Below are positions 7,139 to 11,196 of a stretch of DNA of 13,915 nucleotides, one piece after another. Every line of letters starts with the position of its first letter. Positions within the stretch are counted from its first letter, which is position 1. Location: assembly GCA_030636255.1 (NCBI GenBank), contig DAOVXH010000024.1:1-13915 (forward strand). Reading direction: 5' to 3'. The notes under the pieces are model-generated. The model made no database searches. It was not told where the DNA came from and saw only the letters and a list, made by a program, of their open reading frames with translations. The stretch is from Methanomassiliicoccales archaeon (GTDB lineage Archaea; Thermoplasmatota; Thermoplasmata; SG8-5). The position numbers and the translations under genes were made by a program.

Positions 7139-7407
7139 AGTTCTTTCTCGAATTCTTTCCTGAGGTCGCTGTATGTGTCAACCAATGCCTTTGTGGCTGC
7201 CTTGATTGCAGTCTCAGGCTTGCCGGAAACCATTTTCACATGAAGCTCTGGCTTGTCCAGGTCTGGATGTCCTATCTTGTACTCTGCAACATCTACCTTC
7301 TTGTTCTTCAGCAGTTCCTCCATAAGAGGATGAAGCAGTGTCATGTCTGTCTTGTCCAGCTCGATTCTTATCTCGTCTTTAGACTTCTCAATGATGCTCA
7401 TTTTCAT
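7135..7407 (-). CDS. rpoL: DNA-directed RNA polymerase subunit L (Rpo11)
   Basis: Rpo11 pairs with Rpo3 to form the assembly platform of archaeal RNA polymerase, as Rpb11 does with Rpb3. The protein is 90 residues from ATG 7407 and carries the family pattern: IIEKSKDEIRIEL, then DMTLLHPLMEELLKNKKVDVAEYKIGHPDLDKPELHV (alpha motif), then a C-terminal helix. The start was chosen because GAGGTGA lies five bases before ATG 7407; a GTG three codons upstream sits inside that Shine-Dalgarno. The His-Thr pair of many homologues (DHTL) reads DMTL here. The gene is first in an operon with truD, overlapping it by four bases. A CTTTAAAG box at about 7451-7458 may be its promoter. Confidence 0.9.
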   Translation of the reverse strand: MKMSIIEKSKDEIRIELDKTDMTLLHPLMEELLKNKKVDVAEYKIGHPDLDKPELHVKMVSGKPETAIKAATKALVDTYSDLRKEFEKEL

Positions 7408-7505
7408 TCCAGTCACCTCGGGTTAGGTGTGCCGGATAATTACTGCCCCTCTTTAAAGCTTTTGATTACAAACAACCTTATAATCAAGCAATCCAATTAC
7501 CAAAT
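7408..7505. promoter_or_regulatory. Divergent promoter region between rpoL and a small membrane protein gene
   Basis: Minus strand: CTTTAAAG (about 7451-7458) as a weak TATA box, then GAGGTGA as Shine-Dalgarno for rpoL. Plus strand: CCTTATAATC (7477-7485) centred about 26 bases before ATG 7506, with no Shine-Dalgarno, so the small membrane protein gene is probably leaderless. Confidence 0.45.
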
Positions 7506-7712
7506 ATGGCCAAGGTCTGCTGGTATTCTCCTGAAATAATCAAGAAGGCATTTCCTGCTTTGATTGTCATACTGGCAGTTTTCATATCTATAATGTTCCT
7601 GGCAGAGTACACCGAGGCATTCTTTATTGTTATAATATTGTGGATAACCTTGCCAATTGTTTTCCTTCAGACCTACAGGAAGATCAAGAAATGGCTTGGC
7701 AAGGACGATTAA
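7506..7712 (+). CDS. Small two-helix membrane protein of unknown function
   Basis: A 68-residue protein that I do not recognise. It has two hydrophobic segments, about 15-33 (AFPALIVILAVFISIMFLA) and 38-56 (AFFIVIILWITLPIVFLQ), separated by the short acidic turn EYTE, and a basic tail YRKIKKWLGKDD. By the positive-inside rule both termini should be cytoplasmic (IIKK before helix 1, KIKK after helix 2). Support for it being real is the membrane-protein pattern, a TATA-like box at the right leaderless distance and its position in an otherwise empty 300-base gap. Its stop codon directly abuts the stop codon of the convergent MATE gene. Confidence 0.7.
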   Translation: MAKVCWYSPEIIKKAFPALIVILAVFISIMFLAEYTEAFFIVIILWITLPIVFLQTYRKIKKWLGKDD

Positions 7713-9101
7713 TCACGGTCTGTGGGAGCCGCCGTTCAGCATTGGTCCTTTTTTCTCCACCACGCTTTTCTTCCAGGTTCCGGTTGCCATCCATATTAGA
7801 GCCACTATGGCGCTGAGATAATTGCTGAGCCCCATGCCTATCCACAGGCCTGATACTCCCCAGCCAACAGTGAAGGCAAATATAAACGAGAATGGAACCC
7901 GCATACCCCATAATCTTATCATTCCCATTATCATGTTTGGAACGGTTCTGCCGGATGCCTGGTATGCCGCTTGAACATTGCTGAATATACCGAATCCCAT
8001 TATGGAGAATCCAAAGGCGCCCATGAAGAACTTGCTTCCTTCGATAACTGCCCTGTCATTGGTGAATATACTGAATAGCTGGTCGCTGAAAACATAGAAT
8101 ATGACGGAGCATGCCAGCAGGAATGCTACAGTAATAAGGATTGAAGTTTGCAGTATTGTCCCAGCCCTCTTGATCTTGTTGGCCCCAAGGTTCTGGCCTA
8201 TCATGGTTGCAGCTGCACCGCTTATGCCTCCTGTGATAATGAATACCATATTGATTACCCTGGTTCCTATTCCGTAGATTGCCAGTGTCTCTGTTCCAAA
8301 GTCAGAAACAAATTTCATCATAATTAGAAATCCAAGGGAAACAAGGGACATGCCCAGGCTTGCCGGAACACCGATTTTGAGTATCTGCTTTACCTTCACC
8401 AGTTCCAGTTTCATGTGATGCAGCTTGATTCTAAGGTTCTTTTTACCATAGAACAGGAGATAAGCGCAAACAATGGCTGCAATCATCCTGGCTATGAAGG
8501 TTGCCACAGCGGCCCCAGTCACTCCCCAAGCAGGGAATGGCCCTATGCCGATTATCAGGAACGGATCCAATACAACATTTATTCCTACACTGATGGCCGA
8601 GATAATCATTGGTGTCCAGGTATCACCCCAGCCCCGCAAAATAGAGGCAAAGGTCATTATCATGAACATGAATGGTACTGAACTGAAAACTATCTTGATG
8701 TATGGCGAGCTCATTACAATAACTTCCTCAGGCGCGCCCATGAAAGCCAGGAGTGGGTCTGTAATCAGAACACCTATGGCTGAGAGAAACCCAGAGAGAA
8801 GTGCCAGGAGCATGAAAACCTGGCCTGCGGATTTCTTAACCTCTGCAATATCTTTCATGCCAGCATATTGAGAAACAAGGGTGGTTCCGGCAACTGACAT
8901 TCCAATGGCCAGTGACATCATAAGAAATACCAGGGGCCAGGCAAGGCTGGTGGCTGCAATTCCCTCGGTGCCAACATAGTTTCCCAACCAGTACATGTCA
9001 ACTACAGAATACATCATCTGGAAGGCATTTGTCAGCATCAGTGGCCATCCAAGAACAAGTAGCGTTTTGGCTATATTGCCCTTGAGAATCTGCCTTTGCA
9101 T
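7713..9101 (-). CDS. MATE family multidrug efflux transporter
   Basis: A cation-coupled drug/metabolite exporter of the MATE (NorM/DinF) family in the cytoplasmic membrane. From ATG 9101 it has 462 residues, the normal size, with about twelve hydrophobic segments in two similar halves. Family patterns include ILGWPLMLTN-like LVLGWPLMLTNAFQMMYSVVDMYWLGN at the start, AGTTLVSQYAGM in the first half and its counterpart GAAATMIGQNLGANKIKRA in the second, plus ILRGWGDTWTPM. The open frame extends to 9218, but the added stretch lies over operators and TATA boxes, so it is not coding. ATG 9101 lacks a clear Shine-Dalgarno; six G (9137-9132) stand six bases before an in-frame CTG at 9125, a possible alternative start adding eight residues. 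It is divergent from the ArsR-like gene, which probably regulates it. The substrate cannot be told. Confidence 0.93.
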   Translation of the reverse strand: MQRQILKGNIAKTLLVLGWPLMLTNAFQMMYSVVDMYWLGNYVGTEGIAATSLAWPLVFLMMSLAIGMSVAGTTLVSQYAGMKDIAEVKKSAGQVFMLLALLSGFLSAIGVLITDPLLAFMGAPEEVIVMSSPYIKIVFSSVPFMFMIMTFASILRGWGDTWTPMIISAISVGINVVLDPFLIIGIGPFPAWGVTGAAVATFIARMIAAIVCAYLLFYGKKNLRIKLHHMKLELVKVKQILKIGVPASLGMSLVSLGFLIMMKFVSDFGTETLAIYGIGTRVINMVFIITGGISGAAATMIGQNLGANKIKRAGTILQTSILITVAFLLACSVIFYVFSDQLFSIFTNDRAVIEGSKFFMGAFGFSIMGFGIFSNVQAAYQASGRTVPNMIMGMIRLWGMRVPFSFIFAFTVGWGVSGLWIGMGLSNYLSAIVALIWMATGTWKKSVVEKKGPMLNGGSHRP

Positions 9102-9153
9102 TTTCTTGGTAGAATTACGGGCCAGTCTACGCCCCCCTAAAGGTAGATAACAC

Positions 9154-9170
9154 TTGCATGCGTATGCATA
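9154..9170. promoter_or_regulatory. Operator 1 in the MATE/regulator intergenic region
   Basis: TTGCATGCGTATGCAT: arms TGCAT and ATGCA around GCGT. It matches operator 2 (9195-9210) at 11 of 16 positions, giving TTGCAYGYRTRTGCAW for the pair. It covers the expected transcription start of the MATE gene (about 26 bases from the minus-strand TATA box at 9182-9191), a place where binding would repress. Confidence 0.6.
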
Positions 9171-9181
9171 TATCACCCAGA

Positions 9182-9191
9182 AATATATAAA
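9182..9191 (-). promoter_or_regulatory. TATA box of the MATE gene
   Basis: On the minus strand GTTTATATATTTC lies about 85 bases before ATG 9101. Transcription would start near 9160, leaving a leader of about 60 bases that contains six G at 9137-9132. Operator 2 lies immediately upstream of this box and operator 1 at the predicted start. Confidence 0.45.
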
Positions 9192-9194
9192 CAT

Positions 9195-9210
9195 TTGCAC
9201 GTATGTGCAA
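9195..9210. promoter_or_regulatory. Operator 2, between back-to-back TATA boxes
   Basis: TTGCACGTATGTGCAA is a 6-bp perfect inverted repeat around GTAT. A further half site, GTGTGCAAAA, follows at 9211-9220 and touches the plus-strand TATA box. The start-to-start distance to operator 1 is 41 bases, near four helical turns, which would place both on one DNA face. Likely bound by the divergent ArsR-like protein. Confidence 0.65.
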
Positions 9211-9221
9211 GTGTGCAAAAC

Positions 9222-9230
9222 TATATATAA
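9222..9230 (+). promoter_or_regulatory. TATA box of the ArsR-like regulator gene
   Basis: ACTATATATAATC is centred about 27 bases before ATG 9253, with no Shine-Dalgarno in between, so the message is probably leaderless. An ATG at 9241 is followed at once by TGA and is not a start. The half site at 9211-9220 overlaps the BRE position, suggesting autoregulation. Confidence 0.5.
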
Positions 9231-9252
9231 TCAAGAGGCAATGTGATACCTA

Positions 9253-9825
9253 ATGGTTGATGATATCAGAATTCTGGATGACCCTGAGATCATAAAAATA
9301 GCAATAGACAAGACCAGGCGCAAAATTCTGGAATTGCTCAGGCTCAATGACCTTACAGTGGCACAGATGGCCAGCATACTTGGCAAGGACCAGTCCACAA
9401 TATACAGACATGTGGAAAAACTGGTGAAGGCTGATATAATTCAGCAGTCTGGAGAGCGAAAAGAGCATCATATTCCTGAAAAGGTATATTCCAGAACTGC
9501 AAAGTTATTTTTCCTGGCCCCGGACATTGGCGCACTCTCCAAGGAGGATGTAATTGTCAAACACCGTGAGAAGATGTATGAAAAAACCGCTATTCTTCTT
9601 GAGAAGATGGGCTATTCTGGCTCCGAGGCCACCGAGGCTGCAAGCAAGGCACTCTATACGGAAATTGAGGCACTTGTTCAGTCCAAGATCAAAGAGCTCG
9701 GCCCTAATACCGAGATTGACTTCAATACTCTCTGGAGGCTCAGAAATGCCATTACCATTATAGAGCTTCACAGGAATGAAAACCTGAAGAAACTTGCCAA
9801 TGATTATGCTGGCTCCTTCATCTAA
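9253..9825 (+). CDS. ArsR-like winged-helix transcriptional regulator
   Basis: A 190-residue DNA-binding protein. Residues about 10-87 form a winged helix: DKTRRKILELLRLNDLTVA, then the helix-turn-helix LTVAQMASILGKDQSTIYRHVEKLVKADII (34-63), with recognition helix around DQSTIYRHVEKL, then a wing (QQSGERKEHHIPEKVYSRT). The C-terminal 100 residues are helical and charged and may hold the dimer or ligand site; no metal-binding Cys pair as in classical ArsR is present, and the protein lacks cysteine altogether in this reading. It is divergent from the MATE transporter with two palindromic operators between, so it probably represses the transporter and itself. The inducer is unknown. The start is fixed by the TATA box 27 bases upstream. 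Confidence 0.88.
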   Translation: MVDDIRILDDPEIIKIAIDKTRRKILELLRLNDLTVAQMASILGKDQSTIYRHVEKLVKADIIQQSGERKEHHIPEKVYSRTAKLFFLAPDIGALSKEDVIVKHREKMYEKTAILLEKMGYSGSEATEAASKALYTEIEALVQSKIKELGPNTEIDFNTLWRLRNAITIIELHRNENLKKLANDYAGSFI

Positions 9826-9828
9826 TTC

Positions 9829-9837
9829 TTTTTAATT
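9829..9837 (+). promoter_or_regulatory. TATA-like / T-rich element between the regulator and the lipoate ligase gene
   Basis: CTTTTTAATT begins four bases after the regulator stop codon and is centred about 27 bases before ATG 9860. It may end the regulator transcript and also start a leaderless ligase transcript. The 34-base gap would also allow read-through. Confidence 0.4.
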
Positions 9838-9859
9838 GGTAATCTGATATCCCCTTTCA

Positions 9860-10612
9860 ATGAAATGGAGAATCATCAACACAGACCTTTCTGACCCTGC
9901 ACTCACAGTTGCTGCAGACGAGGCCATTGCCAGGGCCGTTTCAGAGAACAAGATTCCAAACACCCTTCATTTTTACAGGCGCAATGTGCCAACCATCTCC
10001 CTTGGGTACTTCCAGGAAGTGGAAAAATCAGTTGATATTGACTTCTGTCAGAATAATAATATCCAGATAGTTCGCAGAGTCACCGGAGGAAGTGCCATTT
10101 ACACTGATTCCGGGCATTTAATGTATGCTCTGGTTGTGGATGAGGCCGCCCTGCCAAAGGACAGAAATGATGCATTCAAGAAGGTCTGTGGCTCAATTGT
10201 GCAGGCTCTGGGGAAATTAGGCGTTCAGGCAGAGTTCAAACCAGTCAATGATATCATGGTCAATGGGCGCAAGGTATCAGGAAGCGCCCAAATGAGGCGC
10301 TGGGGAATAGTTCTCCAGCATGGCTCACTGGTGATGAAGAGCAGCAATGAAATGCTTGCCAAGGCCCTGAAACAGGACATAGCCAAGATAGAGGAAAGGG
10401 GCCAGAGACCGGAAACCTATGTTACTTCTCTTTCAGAGATACTGGGAGAGGAGCTGGACCTGAAAACAGTCAGGTTGGCATTGATTCAGGGTTTCGAAGA
10501 CACATTCGACATTAAATTTCAAGAGTCCAGGCTCACCAATTATGAGAATGAGCTAATTGAAAAGCTGATTGATGAAAAGTATGGGAACAAGGAATGGAAT
10601 ATGAAACGATAG
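9860..10612 (+). CDS. Lipoate/octanoate--protein ligase family protein (catalytic domain only)
   Basis: Member of the BPL/LplA/LipB superfamily, which attaches lipoate or octanoate to a lysine of lipoyl domains (2-oxoacid dehydrogenase E2, GcvH). The 250 residues show PTISLGYFQ (44-52), the adenylate-binding motif RRVTGGSAIYTDSGHLMYA (72-90) and NDIMVNGRKVSGSAQ (130-144) with the conserved K138, followed by LQHGSLVM. The length equals the large catalytic domain. The accessory C-terminal domain of bacterial LplA is absent, as in archaeal Thermoplasma LplA, which needs a separate partner (LplB), and in LipM-type octanoyltransferases. Neither a partner nor a lipoylated substrate is in the window, so ligase and transferase cannot be told apart. 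No Shine-Dalgarno; probably leaderless. Confidence 0.85.
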   Translation: MKWRIINTDLSDPALTVAADEAIARAVSENKIPNTLHFYRRNVPTISLGYFQEVEKSVDIDFCQNNNIQIVRRVTGGSAIYTDSGHLMYALVVDEAALPKDRNDAFKKVCGSIVQALGKLGVQAEFKPVNDIMVNGRKVSGSAQMRRWGIVLQHGSLVMKSSNEMLAKALKQDIAKIEERGQRPETYVTSLSEILGEELDLKTVRLALIQGFEDTFDIKFQESRLTNYENELIEKLIDEKYGNKEWNMKR

Positions 10613-10679
10613 CATTGGGGATAATTGTCGTGCACCGCAATTTTTCGATACGCTGGCTTAATCAAAGACAGCATAGAAA

Positions 10680-10699
10680 AATAGGTCGTACGACCTATT
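10680..10699 (-). terminator. 20-bp perfect palindrome, distal terminator of the small gene
   Basis: AATAGGTCGTACGACCTATT is self-complementary over all 20 bases. Read on the minus strand it is followed by TTTTTC, so as RNA it makes an 8-bp stem with a GUAC loop and a U-run, like an intrinsic terminator. It lies 23 bases beyond the stop codon of the 51-residue gene. A protein-binding palindrome is an alternative. Confidence 0.55.
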
Positions 10700-10734
10700 A
10701 AAAAGACCATAATAGACACAGTCTATTTTGGTCT
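10699..10734 (-). terminator. 14-bp hairpin with T-run at the stop codon of the small gene
   Basis: Arms 10721-10734 and 10704-10717 pair over 14 positions with one mismatch and a 3-base loop (TGT on the minus strand). The minus strand then runs CTTTTTAA. The left arm of the hairpin contains the stop codon (10725-10723). It is directly followed by the palindrome at 10680-10699, making two terminators in tandem. Confidence 0.6.
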
Positions 10735-10878
10735 GGAGCAGATGGCATTTTCGTCACCGTCCCAGAAAACCTCACGGTCAGGGTTTGCCGTTTGAATCTC
10801 GGTTATTTTCTCTATGACTTCCCGGAGGCTGATGTCCTTGTCATTCTTGTCAACCTTCAGGTGTATCTTCTTTTCCAT
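10723..10878 (-). CDS. Small hypothetical protein, 51 residues
   Basis: A short gene found by reading the gap between the ligase and the surface protein. AGGAG (10890-10886) lies seven bases before ATG 10878, a TATA-like AATTATATATAGCC (10924-10911) sits about 40 bases before the ATG, and two hairpin terminators follow the TAG stop. The protein begins MEKKIHLKVDKNDKDISLRE, continues with a helix (VIEKITEIQTA) and ends PDREVFWDGDENAICSRPK. It is charged and soluble, with a strand-helix-strand look and one cysteine; I do not recognise the family. Promoter, ribosome site, codon-like third positions and terminators together make it credible as a real gene of its own transcript. Confidence 0.75.
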   Translation of the reverse strand: MEKKIHLKVDKNDKDISLREVIEKITEIQTANPDREVFWDGDENAICSRPK

Positions 10879-10885
10879 CTGTATT

Positions 10886-10924
10886 CTCCTTGTTCTAATA
10901 ATCAGTAATTGGCTATATATAATT
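10886..10924 (-). promoter_or_regulatory. Promoter and Shine-Dalgarno of the small gene
   Basis: On the minus strand TATA-like AATTATATATAG (10924-10913) predicts a transcription start near 10892, and AGGAG (10890-10886) stands seven bases before ATG 10878. A short leader with a strong ribosome site contrasts with the leaderless starts of pcc1, tgtA, the regulator and the ligase gene. Confidence 0.55.
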
Positions 10925-11090
10925 TTGCTAGGCAGATATTATCAGCTATCATCCTTTTTAAGCGAATCTGGCTAATAGATATCAGATTATGTTATTTGGA
11001 TTAACATGCCCCGTTTGAATGGGAGCATATTATCATTTGTTTTACGAACGAGTGACAGGCATTCTATGAGCAAAAGACATACTATTGTAT
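10925..11090. other. Intergenic stretch without recognised gene
   Basis: AT-rich sequence between the small gene's promoter and the terminators of the surface-protein gene. The longest open stretches I see are under 30 codons, with no convincing ribosome site or promoter. No tRNA-like cloverleaf or C/D box pair was found. Confidence 0.5.
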
Positions 11091-11116
11091 AAAAAACCCT
11101 GTGCGTAAGCGCAGGG
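11091..11116 (-). terminator. Hairpin with T6 tail downstream of the surface-protein gene
   Basis: Arms 11109-11116 and 11097-11104 form an 8-bp stem (one G-T pair) with a 4-base loop; the minus strand then reads CAGGGTTTTTTATAC. Shape and U-run are those of an intrinsic terminator. It lies about 80 bases after the stop codon and is the second of two hairpins there. Confidence 0.6.
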
Positions 11117-11158
11117 ATGTTACCATTAGGAATAAAAATTTAAGAAAAGTGAAAATGA

Positions 11159-11182
11159 GCAGCTGGCCCGAAAGCCAGCTGC
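11159..11182 (-). terminator. 9-bp perfect hairpin just after the surface-protein gene
   Basis: GCAGCTGGC (11159-11167) and GCCAGCTGC (11174-11182) pair perfectly around a 6-base loop, 14 bases after the stop codon on the minus strand. The sequence beyond is T-rich but broken (TCATTTTCACTTTTC). It may protect the 3' end or act as a first, weak terminator before the stronger one at 11091-11116. Confidence 0.5.
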
Positions 11183-11196
11183 ATTATTTTGTAGGC

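Noticed and set aside
9102..9218. N-terminal extension of the MATE protein to 9218
   Set aside because: The extra 39 residues are encoded by the palindromic operators and TATA boxes, and do not resemble MATE N-termini.
11009..11095. 28-codon open frame on the plus strand starting MPRLNGS
   Set aside because: Very short, no ribosome site, no credible TATA box at the right distance and no recognisable pattern.
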